Positions 1 through 7,541 of a stretch of 19,300 nucleotides of DNA are shown here, in pieces. The position numbers were made by a program, and so were the translations under genes. This DNA is from an uncultured Acetobacteraceae bacterium (GTDB taxonomy: Bacteria > Pseudomonadota > Alphaproteobacteria > Acetobacterales > Acetobacteraceae), in assembly GCA_903839965.1 (NCBI GenBank), contig CAIMEK010000504.1, forward strand, positions 1 to 19,300, written 5' to 3'. Positions within the stretch are counted from its first letter, which is position 1, and each line of letters opens with the position of its first letter. The notes beneath the pieces are model-generated. The model had not been told where the DNA came from. It saw only the letters and a list, made by a program, of their open reading frames with translations, and did not search any database.

Positions 1-938
1 CATTTCGCCGCCAGCGTCGGCTCGGCCTGGTAGGCGGGCCCCACGGGCGGAATGGTGGCAAGCGTGGTGCCGTGCAGCCGGGGCAGGCCGGAGAGCGGGC
101 AGAAGCACGTGTAGGGCGGAATGCGGTCCCACTGGGTATGGGTGTCCAGCCCGGGGAACATGCGCTGCAGGGTCGGCTCCATTTCCCGGCTGCAGGCCAG
201 CGAGAGGGTGTCGGCGCGGCTCTTCGCCCAGGGGATGTAGCGGGCGAACATCAGCACGTCGCCGTAGCCCTGGTCGCCGATCAGCAGCAGCCGCTCGCCG
301 CTGAGCGGCCGGCCGTCCCATTGCTTGCGGTCGGTCGGCGGCATCAGCGCCGCCGCGCCGGGAATCTGGTAGCGCCACTCGTAGTGTTCCCAGCCCGGCG
401 CCAGGTCGCCCGTCAGCAGCAGCACCTGCGCCATCTTCATGTGGCCCTGCGGCAGGCTGGGCCGCAGGTCCAGGCAGTGCCGCGCGGCGGCGATGCAGGC
501 CGGCAGCTCCAGCCGGTCGTACAGCACCATCGCCAGGTTGAACGGCCCGAGCGGGTCGGCCGGGTCCAGCGTCACCGCCCGGCGCGCCGACGCCAGCGCA
601 TCGTCCAGCCGCCCGACCAGCCGATAGACCTCGGACAGGTTGCGCCAGTGCGACGACCGCGTGGCGCCGGCGGCCAGCCCGCGCTCCATCATCGCCAGCG
701 CGTCGTCCAGCCGGCCGCGGCGATAGGCGATCAGGCCGGCGGCATGCAGCGAATCCCCATGGTTGGGAAACGGCGCCAGGATGTGGCCAAGCATCCGCTC
801 GGCGGCGTCCAGCCGGTTGGCTTCGATGTATTCCTGTGCGATGGCGAATATCTCGCCGACCGGCACCGCAGCCGCGGGCACGCCGGGGCGGGGACGGGCG
901 AGTTCGGAACTGGGAGGGGTGATCGTGGATGCCGACAC
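1..938 (-). CDS. TPR-repeat protein with glycosyltransferase-like C-terminal region (partial, 3' end outside window)
   Basis: About 312 residues are visible on the minus strand, and the gene leaves the window before a stop. After a Pro/Ala-rich N-terminus (to about residue 28), helical TPR-like pairs follow to about residue 180, for example AQEYIEANRLDAAERML, YRRGRLDDALAMMERGL and YRLVGRLDDALASARRAV, each with the Leu/Asp-Asp-Ala pattern of TPR helices. From about residue 185, GWEHYEWRY and later GDQGYGDVLMFARY match the join seen in proteins where TPRs precede a domain related to glycosyltransferase family 9. These are often linked to surface-glycan or flagellin glycosylation, but the substrate cannot be read here. 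The GTG start at 938 is the best visible: the protein-like sequence begins there and AGGAC lies just upstream. Frame and repeats are clear; the exact function is inferred. It is divergent from the DUF2459 gene. Confidence 0.85.
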   Translation of the reverse strand, partial: MSASTITPPSSELARPRPGVPAAAVPVGEIFAIAQEYIEANRLDAAERMLGHILAPFPNHGDSLHAAGLIAYRRGRLDDALAMMERGLAAGATRSSHWRNLSEVYRLVGRLDDALASARRAVTLDPADPLGPFNLAMVLYDRLELPACIAAARHCLDLRPSLPQGHMKMAQVLLLTGDLAPGWEHYEWRYQIPGAAALMPPTDRKQWDGRPLSGERLLLIGDQGYGDVLMFARYIPWAKSRADTLSLACSREMEPTLQRMFPGLDTHTQWDRIPPYTCFCPLSGLPRLHGTTLATIPPVGPAYQAEPTLAAK

Positions 939-997
939 GTTGGGTCCTGTCCGGTCTGAGCAGCGGGAGCGGCACAGTAGCGGATGACGGCGGCGGA

Positions 998-1657
998 TTG
1001 AAACCCGGACGACCCGGTGCGGCCCTGCGGTTGCCGCGCCTCGTCCCGCTGCTGCTGCTGGCCGCCTGCAGCGCCGTCGCCGCGCGGCCGGACCCGCCCG
1101 CGCTGCCGCGACCTGTCGAGGTCTATGTCATCGCGCGCGACTGGCACACCGAGATCGGGCTGCGCGCCGAGGACCTGGCCGGCCCGCTCGGGGCGTTGCG
1201 CGACCGCTTCCCCGGCGTGCGCACGCTGGTGTTCGGTTTCGGCGACCGCCACTACCTCGCCGCCCGCGATCCCGGCTTCGGCGACATGCTGCTCGGGCTG
1301 CTGCCAGCCGCCGGCGCGCTGCTGGTCACGGGACTTTCCACCTCCCCCGAAACAGCGTTCGGGGCGCCGAACGTGGTGGACCTGCGGCTGACCGCGGACG
1401 GGGCGCGGCGCGCCGAGGCGTATTTGTGGAACAGTTTCACGCGCGATGCGTCCGGCAACGCCGCGCCGCTCGGCCCCGGCCCCTACGAGGGCAGCCTGTT
1501 CTATGCGGCGACGGTCACCTACGCGCTGATCCACACCTGCAACACCTGGACCGCCGAGGTGCTGGCCGAGGGCGGCGTCGACATCTCCGCCGACGGGGTG
1601 CTGTTCGCCGACCAGGTGATGCGGCGGGTCCGCGCGGCCCAGCCGGCAACACCCTGA
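998..1657 (+). CDS. DUF2459 family lipoprotein
   Basis: Predicted 219-residue protein of the DUF2459 family (conserved hypothetical proteins, some found near urease regions; no known activity). Family signatures are visible: an early YVIARDWHTEIGL, a central VFGFGDRHYL and a late HTCNTWTAEVL. The N-terminus carries Arg/Lys, a run of Leu and the lipobox LAAC with Cys24, so it is probably an exported lipoprotein. I chose the TTG at 998 because it puts a normal basic n-region directly before the hydrophobic stretch. The ATG at 929 would add 23 non-signal-like residues and overlap the start of the divergent TPR gene. No strong ribosome-binding site distinguishes them, so the start is uncertain while frame and stop are firm. 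It converges on the small lipoprotein gene with a 13-base gap. Confidence 0.85.
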   Translation: MKPGRPGAALRLPRLVPLLLLAACSAVAARPDPPALPRPVEVYVIARDWHTEIGLRAEDLAGPLGALRDRFPGVRTLVFGFGDRHYLAARDPGFGDMLLGLLPAAGALLVTGLSTSPETAFGAPNVVDLRLTADGARRAEAYLWNSFTRDASGNAAPLGPGPYEGSLFYAATVTYALIHTCNTWTAEVLAEGGVDISADGVLFADQVMRRVRAAQPATP

Positions 1658-1670
1658 AAGTTCAGGCCTG

Positions 1671-1796
1671 CTACCGCGGCACAACCACCGTGTTCTGCTG
1701 CGGCGGATTGGGGTTGCTGCTCGAAAGGCTCACGCAGCCCGCCAGCAGGCTCGCCGCCAACACGGCCCCCAACATCGACAGAATCAGGCGCATCAT
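1671..1796 (-). CDS. Small lipoprotein, 41 residues
   Basis: A 41-codon gene starting with tandem ATG codons at 1796 and 1793, preceded by the strong ribosome-binding sequence GAGGGAG. The product has a complete lipoprotein signal: basic n-region MMR, a hydrophobic segment of about 15 residues and the lipobox LLAGC with Cys21. Only 20 residues remain after the cysteine, rich in Ser, Asn, Pro and Gln and ending in VVVPR. A similar Pro/Gln then TVVVP tail occurs in small lipoproteins I recall from Acetobacteraceae, some of which are longer, so this may be a short member. Function is unknown. A longer in-frame start near 2003 would add non-coding-looking sequence and hide the signal peptide, so I rejected it. 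Confidence 0.75.
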   Translation of the reverse strand: MMRLILSMLGAVLAASLLAGCVSLSSSNPNPPQQNTVVVPR

Positions 1797-1953
1797 CGTT
1801 TCTCCCTCGGGCGAATGGCCCAAGTGCCGGTATGGGAGAAAAGTTCGTCCGACCGCAGGAACGTTGGCGTGAGCCGATGGACGGTCCGCGGCATCAAGCC
1901 CGCTTGACCCATCCATGCCGCCGGAGCAGCCTCGCAGCAAAGCGAGGACGCCC

Positions 1954-3441
1954 ATGCACAGAATCCTGATCGCCGAGTGCACCCAGGAAATCTCGTCGTT
2001 CAATCCCTGCCTCTCGGATTACACGTATTTCGCCATCCAGCGCGGCGAGGAACTGCTCCGCCAGCGCGGCCTCAACACCATGATCGGCGGCGCGCTCGAG
2101 GTGTTCGACGCCCGCCCGGACATCGCCGTGGTGCCCACCTACAGCGCCCGCTCCCCGAGCGCCGGCCTGCTTTCCGCCAGCGGCTGGCGCCACCTGTCCG
2201 GCGAGTTCATCGACGCGGTCGCCGCCCGCATCGACGAGGTGGACGCCATCTACGTCTCGCTGCACGGCTCGATGGGCGCGGAGGGCGAACTCGACCCCGA
2301 GGGCGCGCTGCTGGAGCGCATCCGCGCCTTCGCCGGGCCGCGCATGCCGATCGTGATTTCGCTCGACCTGCACGGCGTGCTGACCGACCGCATGCTGCGC
2401 CAGATCGACGGGCTGGCGATCTACCACACCTATCCGCATGTCGATTTCGCCGACACCGGCGGCCGGGCCGCCCGTTTCCTGCTCGACATCATCGACCGCG
2501 ACCTGCACCCCACCATCGTGCGCCTGACCATTCCGGCGCTGGTGCGCGGCGACGAGCTGATCACCCGCACCGGCTGCTACGGCGACCTGATCCGCGAGAC
2601 CCAGCGCCTGGAGCGCGAGGGCCGGGCGCTGGCCGCCGGCATCATGATCGGCAACCCGTTCACCGACGTGCCCGAGCTGTGCACCCAGGTCATCGTCGCC
2701 GCCGAGGGCGACCCCAAGGAGGCCACCGCCGAGGCGGTGCGGCTGGGCCAGGAGTTCTGGGCGCAGCGCCACCGCATGCAGGGCAAGCTGATCGGGCTCG
2801 ACCGCGCCATCGCCCAGGCCAGCACCATGGCTGGCCCGCTGGTGTTCACCGACGCCGCCGACGCCACCTCCTCCGGCGCCACCGGCGACAGCGCGATCAT
2901 CATCGAGGCGCTGCGCAAGGCCGGCTATCCGAAGCGGGTGCTGGCGCACATCGTCGACCCCGCGGCGGCGCGGGCGGCGCACCAAGCCGGCGTCGGCGGG
3001 ACGGTGGAATGCATGCTCGGCGGGCAGTTCGATCCGCGGCGTTTTCCGCCCATGCCGGTGCGCGCCACCGTGGCGCTGCTCTCGGACGGGCGCAGCCAGT
3101 CCGAGACCTCGGGCCACCCGATCAATGCCGGCCCATGCGCGGTGCTGCGCTTCGACAATTTCACCGTGCTGGCGATGACCCGCCCGGTCGGGCTGGCCGA
3201 CCGTGCGCTCTATTGGGCGAACGGGCTGGAACCGCGCAACTTCGACCTCATCGTCGTGAAGTGCCCGCACACCGAGTACCAGATGTACGACGCCTGGGTG
3301 GAGAAGAATTTCAACATCGATGTGGCGGGCTCCACCTCGGCGAATCTCAAGAGCCTGGGCCACACGATCTGCGCGCGGCCGATCTATCCACTCGACGAGG
3401 GCGTCACCTTCACCCCCGCGCCGGTGCTCTACCGGCGGTAG
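1954..3441 (+). CDS. M81 family metallopeptidase (MlrC-like)
   Basis: A 495-residue protein of the M81/MlrC family (DUF1485 N-terminal plus MlrC C-terminal domain), named after the microcystin-degrading peptidase MlrC. Most genomic members have no proven substrate, so a microcystin role should not be assumed. Visible signatures are AECTQEISSFNP at the N-terminus (often HETNTF in the family), LHGSMGAEGELDPEG at about 103-117, the metal-binding SLDLHG with Asp138 and His140, and YHTYPHVDFADTGG with His162. The C-terminal part holds TDAADATSSGATGDS, typical of MlrC_C. Length matches the family. The start at 1954 has AGGA five to eight bases upstream; the ATG at 1915 would add 13 residues unlike the family N-terminus. 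There is no signal peptide, so it is probably cytoplasmic. It stands alone and converges on the OmpA gene. Confidence 0.93.
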   Translation: MHRILIAECTQEISSFNPCLSDYTYFAIQRGEELLRQRGLNTMIGGALEVFDARPDIAVVPTYSARSPSAGLLSASGWRHLSGEFIDAVAARIDEVDAIYVSLHGSMGAEGELDPEGALLERIRAFAGPRMPIVISLDLHGVLTDRMLRQIDGLAIYHTYPHVDFADTGGRAARFLLDIIDRDLHPTIVRLTIPALVRGDELITRTGCYGDLIRETQRLEREGRALAAGIMIGNPFTDVPELCTQVIVAAEGDPKEATAEAVRLGQEFWAQRHRMQGKLIGLDRAIAQASTMAGPLVFTDAADATSSGATGDSAIIIEALRKAGYPKRVLAHIVDPAAARAAHQAGVGGTVECMLGGQFDPRRFPPMPVRATVALLSDGRSQSETSGHPINAGPCAVLRFDNFTVLAMTRPVGLADRALYWANGLEPRNFDLIVVKCPHTEYQMYDAWVEKNFNIDVAGSTSANLKSLGHTICARPIYPLDEGVTFTPAPVLYRR

Positions 3442-3453
3442 GCGTACAGGCAA

Positions 3454-3481
3454 ACGCCGCCGCCCGGCGGGGCGGCGGCGT
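3454..3481. terminator. Hairpin between convergent M81 and OmpA genes
   Basis: A perfect 10-bp inverted repeat (arms 3454-3463 and 3472-3481) with an 8-base GC-rich loop lies in the 52-base gap between two convergent stop codons. On the minus strand the stem is followed by TTT, so it best suits the end of the OmpA transcript, but its position would let it serve both genes. The T run is short, so terminator function is inferred. Confidence 0.6.
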
Positions 3482-3493
3482 CGCAGGCGAAGG

Positions 3494-4510
3494 CTACTTC
3501 AGGACGATTTCGACGCGCCGGTTCTGCGGCTCGCGCACGCCGGCCGCGGTGGGCACCAGCGGCTTGGTGTCGCCGAAGGCCTGGATGGTGATGACGTTCT
3601 TCGGCACGCCGAGGCGCACCAGTTCGGCGGCCACGTTGTCGGCGCGGCGGCGCGACAGCGCCATGTTGTAGGCTTCCGGACCGGTGCGGTCGGCGTGGCC
3701 GGCGACCTGGATCTGGGTCACCTGCACGCGCGTGGAGTTCTGCGCCGCCTCGGCGATGATCTGCCGCGCGCGATCGGTCAGGCTGGCCTTGTCCCAGTCG
3801 AAGAACACCAGGTAGCTGCGCGCGGGCGCCGGCGCCGGGGCGGCGACCGGGGCGGGGGCCGGCGGCGGGGGTGGCGGCGACACGTTGAAGGCGTAGCGCA
3901 GCCCAAGCATCAGCGAGTGGTTGTTGTCGTCGCTGGCCTTGGCCGTCACGCCGGCGGGGGTCGGCAGTGTCCGCTTGCCCGCCACCCCGAGGTAGCGGTA
4001 CTCGGCGGTGGCCGACAGCCCGACCACCCAGGGGATCGGGAAGGCAACGCCGGCCATCGCCTGGTAGGCGAAGCCGGGGTTGGTGACCGCGCCACCGGTA
4101 TAGTTCAGGCGCACCCACTGGGCGCCGGCGCCGGCCCCCAGGTAGGGATAGATGTAGGGCGAGCCGATATCCATGTCGAACAGCACGTTCGCCATGGCGC
4201 CGTATTTCTGCTCGGCGCCGCTCATCCCGTCGCTGTTGTTCTTGTCGAGAGTGTTGCGCCGGTAGCTGCCCTCGGCCTCGACGCGCACGCCGTTGCCGAA
4301 GCCCCAGCCGACGCTGCCCACCGCCGCCCAGCCGGTGTTGAACGAGCCGTGCAGCGTCGGCCCCGGCGACGAGCCGAACGACACCCGAACCCGGGTCTGC
4401 TGCTCGAAGTTCGCCCCGCCCCCGGCGCCGACATACAGGCCCTGGATCGGCTGCGCCTGGGCGGCCAGCGGCAGCGCGAGGAGGGTAGCGGCGAGGAGGG
4501 CGCGCTTCAT
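3494..4510 (-). CDS. OmpA-family outer-membrane beta-barrel protein
   Basis: A 338-residue envelope protein. Residues 1-19 form a signal peptide ending AQA. Residues 20-210 alternate aromatic and polar residues like an eight-stranded OmpA-type barrel, ending YAFNV. Residues 211-230 are a Pro/Ala hinge. Residues 231-338 are a complete OmpA C-terminal peptidoglycan-binding domain with FFDWDKASLT, GHADRTG (Asp274), YNMALSRRRADNV (Arg289) and a final NRRVEIVLK. Asp274 and Arg289 have the spacing of the residues that hold diaminopimelate in this family. It likely ties the outer membrane to the cell wall. The ATG at 4510 was chosen for the signal peptide; upstream in-frame sequence lacks protein-like character. 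A TATATG at 4546-4541 on the minus strand could be a -10 element, but no good -35 accompanies it. Confidence 0.95.
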   Translation of the reverse strand: MKRALLAATLLALPLAAQAQPIQGLYVGAGGGANFEQQTRVRVSFGSSPGPTLHGSFNTGWAAVGSVGWGFGNGVRVEAEGSYRRNTLDKNNSDGMSGAEQKYGAMANVLFDMDIGSPYIYPYLGAGAGAQWVRLNYTGGAVTNPGFAYQAMAGVAFPIPWVVGLSATAEYRYLGVAGKRTLPTPAGVTAKASDDNNHSLMLGLRYAFNVSPPPPPPAPAPVAAPAPAPARSYLVFFDWDKASLTDRARQIIAEAAQNSTRVQVTQIQVAGHADRTGPEAYNMALSRRRADNVAAELVRLGVPKNVITIQAFGDTKPLVPTAAGVREPQNRRVEIVLK

Positions 4511-4653
4511 GGAAATCGACCTGTTCCGGTTGCCGACGCACATATAACGCCGAAATCTGGGGAACGGCACGCTTGCGCACCAGCCTGCGGTCGCACGAGA
4601 CCCCACACGGAGGCCGCACTGTGGCCAATCAGCAACAGTCGGCGTGCCCGAAA

Positions 4654-4989
4654 TCAAACGATCGTGCCCTCGAAGGGCGGCAACAGGTCCGGGCTCTCGA
4701 ATTCCAGCACCCACAGGTCGGAATCGAACTTCACCTGCCGCGCCACATAGGCATCCACCGCCGCCTGGTCCACCGGCGCGCCGCCGGTGCCGCGCATCCA
4801 GGCCAACGCCCCCTCGGCGGTGCGGATCTGCGCCAGCACGGACATCCCGCCGGGCCCGCGCAACACCACCAGCACGCCGCCGGCATCCGCATCGCCCTTG
4901 CGCAGCACCGCCCCGTAGCGCCCGGACGCATTGCCCCGGCGCAGCGCCATGCTCACCCAGATCCCGGCCTTCAACCGCGCTTCCGCCAT
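4654..4989 (-). CDS. DUF1491 family protein
   Basis: A 111-residue protein of the alphaproteobacterial DUF1491 family, of unknown function. Recognisable family features are ARLKAGIWV at the N-terminus, LRRGNASGRYGAVLRKGDADAGGVLVVL in the first half, a central Trp, and VDAYVARQVKFDSDLWVLEFE near the C-terminus. No signal peptide or membrane segment is present, so it should be cytoplasmic. Its ATG shares one base with the stop of the upstream dehydrogenase gene (TGATG), so it is probably translated by reinitiation as the last gene of a three-gene operon. The pairing with two dehydrogenases does not by itself reveal a role. The length is as expected for the family. Confidence 0.9.
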   Translation of the reverse strand: MAEARLKAGIWVSMALRRGNASGRYGAVLRKGDADAGGVLVVLRGPGGMSVLAQIRTAEGALAWMRGTGGAPVDQAAVDAYVARQVKFDSDLWVLEFESPDLLPPFEGTIV

Positions 4990-5684
4990 CAGGGCACCAC
5001 CATCCCGCCGCCGTCCACCGGCAGGGCGTGCCCGGTGATGCCCGATCCCGCCGGCCCCGCCAGGAACGCCACCACGTCGGCCACCTCGTCGGCGGTGACC
5101 AGCCGGCCGCGCGGCACGCCCGCCGCCACCGTCGCCGCGTCGATGTCCAGTTCCGCCCAGCGTTGCCGCGCCATGTCGGTCGCCACCCAATCCGGGCACA
5201 CCGCGTTGACGGTGATGCCGCGCGGGGCCAGCGCCAGCGCCAGCGACCGGGTCAGCCCGATCACCCCATGCTTGGCGGCGCAATAGGCGGGCTGGTCGGC
5301 CTGCCCGCGCAGCCCCAGGGTGGAGGCGATGTTGACGATCCGCCCCGCCCCTTCCGGCAACAGCCGCAGCGCGGCCTGGCAGCAGGCCCAGGTGCCGGTG
5401 AGGTTGGTGGCCAGGATGGCGCCCCACAGCGCGTCGTCCGGTTCCTCCCACGCCATCGCCCCGGCCAGCCCGGCGTTGTTCACCAGCACGTCGAGCCGCG
5501 CCAGCCCGCCGAACAGCCGCCGCACGGCGGGCAGGTCGGTCACGTCGAGCGCCACCGACTCGAGTCCTTCCACCGCTGCCGGCCGGCGCGAGGCGGCGAT
5601 GACGTGCATGCCCTGCGCGGCCAGCCGACGCGATATTGCCAGGCCGATGCCGGTGGTGCCGCCGGTGACCAGGGCCACCCTCAT
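4989..5684 (-). CDS. SDR family oxidoreductase (second of two)
   Basis: A 231-residue classical short-chain dehydrogenase/reductase. The Rossmann dinucleotide motif TGGTTGIG is at residues 7-14, followed by NNAG near residue 69, catalytic Ser in IVNIAS and the catalytic Tyr-Lys pair in YCAAKHGVIGLTRSLA. The C-terminal GHALPVDGGGM is typical of the 3-oxoacyl-ACP reductase-like branch. It should catalyse an NAD(P)-dependent interconversion of an alcohol and a ketone; the substrate cannot be deduced. The basic Arg after the second beta strand (AASRRP) suggests NADPH preference, as inference only. The start overlaps the stop of the preceding dehydrogenase by four bases (ATGA), and its own stop overlaps the DUF1491 start, so all three are one transcription unit. 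Confidence 0.93.
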   Translation of the reverse strand: MRVALVTGGTTGIGLAISRRLAAQGMHVIAASRRPAAVEGLESVALDVTDLPAVRRLFGGLARLDVLVNNAGLAGAMAWEEPDDALWGAILATNLTGTWACCQAALRLLPEGAGRIVNIASTLGLRGQADQPAYCAAKHGVIGLTRSLALALAPRGITVNAVCPDWVATDMARQRWAELDIDAATVAAGVPRGRLVTADEVADVVAFLAGPAGSGITGHALPVDGGGMVVP

Positions 5685-6388
5685 GCCGCCGTCGTCCCGC
5701 CATCCACCGGCAGCACCACGCCGGTGACGAAGCTGGCCGCATCCGAGGCGAGGAAGCCGATCGCCGCGGCGATTTCCGCCGGCCGCGCCAGCCGCCCCAG
5801 CGGCACCGCCGCCGCGTAGGTCCCCGCCGGCGCGCCGAGTTCGCGCATCACCTGCGCCAGCATGGCGGTATCGGTGCTGCCCGGCGCCACGCAGTTGAAG
5901 CGGATGCCGCTCTCCGCCCAGTCCAGCGCCGCGCTGCGGGTAAGCTGGGCGAGCGCCGCCTTGCTCGCCCCATAGGCGGCGGACGCCTTCTTGCCGATCA
6001 GCGCCTGGTCGGACGCCACGTTCACCACCGCCCCGCGCCGGCGCCTGATCATGCCCGGCAGCACGGCGCGGATCAGCGCGTACGGGGCGAGAAAATTCAC
6101 CCGCAGCACGCGCGCGGCCTCGGCGATGTCGGTTTGCAGCAGGCTGCCCAGCGTGGTGGTGCCGGCGCAGTTCACCAGCACGTCCACGCCGGCCTCGCCG
6201 ATCAGCGCCCGCGCCCGCGCTTCCACGGTGGCGACATCGGACAGGTCGAACTCGGGCAGGTCGAGCCCGATCACCTCGGCCCCCTCGGCGGCGAACAGCG
6301 CGGCCACCGCCCCGCCGATGCCGCCGCGGTGCCCGGTGACGAGGGCGCGCCGGCCGGCGAGCCCGAAACGGAAGGAGAAGGTGTCCAT
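5681..6388 (-). CDS. SDR family oxidoreductase (first of two)
   Basis: A 235-residue short-chain dehydrogenase/reductase, first gene of a three-gene minus-strand operon. The cofactor motif is TGHRGGIG at about residues 18-25. The usual NNAG is NCAG, followed by Ser in VVNVASDQALIG and the catalytic YGASKAAL. Asp after the second strand (IGLDLPEFDLSD) suggests NAD preference. FVTGVVLPVDGG closes the protein as in most members. The DLSDV segment and overall length resemble sugar or 2-keto-3-deoxy acid dehydrogenases, but I would not name a substrate. Two adjacent, differing SDRs could act on successive steps of one small-molecule pathway. The ribosome-binding site before ATG 6388 is weak. The divergent ABC importer begins 165 bases away. 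Confidence 0.93.
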   Translation of the reverse strand: MDTFSFRFGLAGRRALVTGHRGGIGGAVAALFAAEGAEVIGLDLPEFDLSDVATVEARARALIGEAGVDVLVNCAGTTTLGSLLQTDIAEAARVLRVNFLAPYALIRAVLPGMIRRRRGAVVNVASDQALIGKKASAAYGASKAALAQLTRSAALDWAESGIRFNCVAPGSTDTAMLAQVMRELGAPAGTYAAAVPLGRLARPAEIAAAIGFLASDAASFVTGVVLPVDGGTTAA

Positions 6389-6553
6389 GCCGGCCAGTCA
6401 GCCCGCGCGGCACGCGGTTGGCAAGTCTTGCGTTGGCGTGGGTGGCCCGCCGCCAGCCGCCCGTCGGCAATGCGCCGCCGCCGGCGCGCGCCGGATCTGG
6501 CCTTCGGCGGCGCAATGGCACAACATCGCCGCGCACGGAGGAGGGAACGCGCG
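6389..6553. promoter_or_regulatory. Divergent intergenic region between SDR operon and ABC importer
   Basis: These 165 bases separate two outward-facing operons and must hold their promoters if each has its own. The sequence is GC-rich and I could not identify a convincing -35/-10 pair or operator. The only clear signal is the ribosome-binding sequence GGAGGAGGGA at 6537-6546, seven bases before the importer start. Divergent placement makes co-regulation possible, but nothing in the sequence proves it. Confidence 0.4.
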
Positions 6554-7537
6554 ATGCGGATGCTGGTGACCACCCTGCTCGCCGCGGTGATGGCCGCCGG
6601 CGCGGCGCAGGCGCAGGACAGAATCGCCTTCGGCACCGACTGGCTCGCCGAGGCGGAATACGGCGGCTACTATCAGGCACTGGCTGGTGGCATCTACCGA
6701 CGCCACGGGCTGGAGGTCACCATCCGCCAGGGCGGTCCCAGCGTGAACCAGACGCAGCTGCTGCTGGCCGGACGGCTCGACGTGAACATCGCCTCGAACA
6801 GCTTCATCGCGCTGAACTTCGTCAAGGAGAACATCCCCTTCCGGGTGGTCGCCGCGATGTACCAGAAGGACCCGTCTGTCCTCATCGCCCATCCCGGCCA
6901 GGGCAACGACGCTTTGTCGGCGCTGCGCGGCAAGCCGATCATGATCAGTGCGGACACAAGGGCGGGCTGGTGGAACTTCCTGCGCGCCAGGTTCGGCTAC
7001 TCGGACGCGCAGATCCGGCCGTACAATTTCAACCTGCAGCCTTTCCTCGCCGACAAGAGTGCCATCCAGCAAGGCTTCCTCGGCTCCGAGCCGTTCTCGA
7101 TCAAACAGGAAGCCGGCTTCGACCCCGTCGTGATGCTGGTCGCCGACGGCGGGTATTCCGGCTACGCCCAGTTGTTCGCCGTCTCCGACAAGATGATCGC
7201 CGAACGGGCCGACGTCGTGCAGCGTTTCGTCGATGCCTCCATCGCGGGCTGGGCGGCCTATCTCGACGGCGATCCGGCGCCGGCCAACGCGCTGATCCGC
7301 AAAGACAACCCGGAGATGACCGAGGCGCTGCTCGCCTATGGGCGGGAGGCTTTGAAGAAGCACGCCATCCTGACCTCCGGCGACGCCGCGACGGGCGGCA
7401 TCGGCGCCATGACCGAGGCGCGCTGGGCCGACTTCTTCGCTACCATGTCCGACCAGGGCCTGTATCCGAAGGGGCTCGACATCAGGCGCGCCTATACGCT
7501 GCAATTCGTCAACCACAAGGTGGGGCTGAAGCCGTAG
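6554..7537 (+). CDS. ABC transporter substrate-binding protein, NMT1/THI5-SsuA type
   Basis: A 327-residue periplasmic binding protein. Residues 1-20 are a signal peptide ending AQA. The mature part opens with IAFGTDWLAEAEYGGYYQALAGGIYRRHGLEV, the hallmark of NMT1/THI5-like proteins that bind thiamine precursors, sulfonates, nitrate or aromatic acids. The pattern VNQTQLLLAGRLDVNIAS and the segment LRGKPIMIS support this. The Cys cluster of true THI5 enzymes is absent, so this is a transport receptor and not the pyrimidine synthase. The ligand is unknown; a pyrimidine-like compound is one option. The ATG at 6554 is fixed by the signal peptide and a strong GGAGGAGGGA seven bases upstream. It is first in an operon with its ATPase (4-base gap) and permease. 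Confidence 0.93.
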   Translation: MRMLVTTLLAAVMAAGAAQAQDRIAFGTDWLAEAEYGGYYQALAGGIYRRHGLEVTIRQGGPSVNQTQLLLAGRLDVNIASNSFIALNFVKENIPFRVVAAMYQKDPSVLIAHPGQGNDALSALRGKPIMISADTRAGWWNFLRARFGYSDAQIRPYNFNLQPFLADKSAIQQGFLGSEPFSIKQEAGFDPVVMLVADGGYSGYAQLFAVSDKMIAERADVVQRFVDASIAGWAAYLDGDPAPANALIRKDNPEMTEALLAYGREALKKHAILTSGDAATGGIGAMTEARWADFFATMSDQGLYPKGLDIRRAYTLQFVNHKVGLKP

Positions 7538-7541
7538 CCGC

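Noticed and set aside
72..959. Long plus-strand open frame rich in Gln, Arg and Gly over the TPR gene
   Set aside because: It is antisense to a clear TPR coding sequence and has low-complexity composition typical of shadow frames in GC-rich DNA.
1954..3441. Microcystin degradation gene mlrC
   Set aside because: No mlrA, mlrB or mlrD neighbour; M81 proteins are widespread and most have other or unknown substrates.
1894..3453. 519-codon minus-strand open frame opposite the M81 gene
   Set aside because: The M81 protein shows family motifs in full; the antisense frame has no recognisable domain and a His/Gly/Arg-biased composition.
3320..4750. 476-codon plus-strand open frame across the OmpA gene
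   Set aside because: Antisense shadow of a convincing OmpA-family gene.
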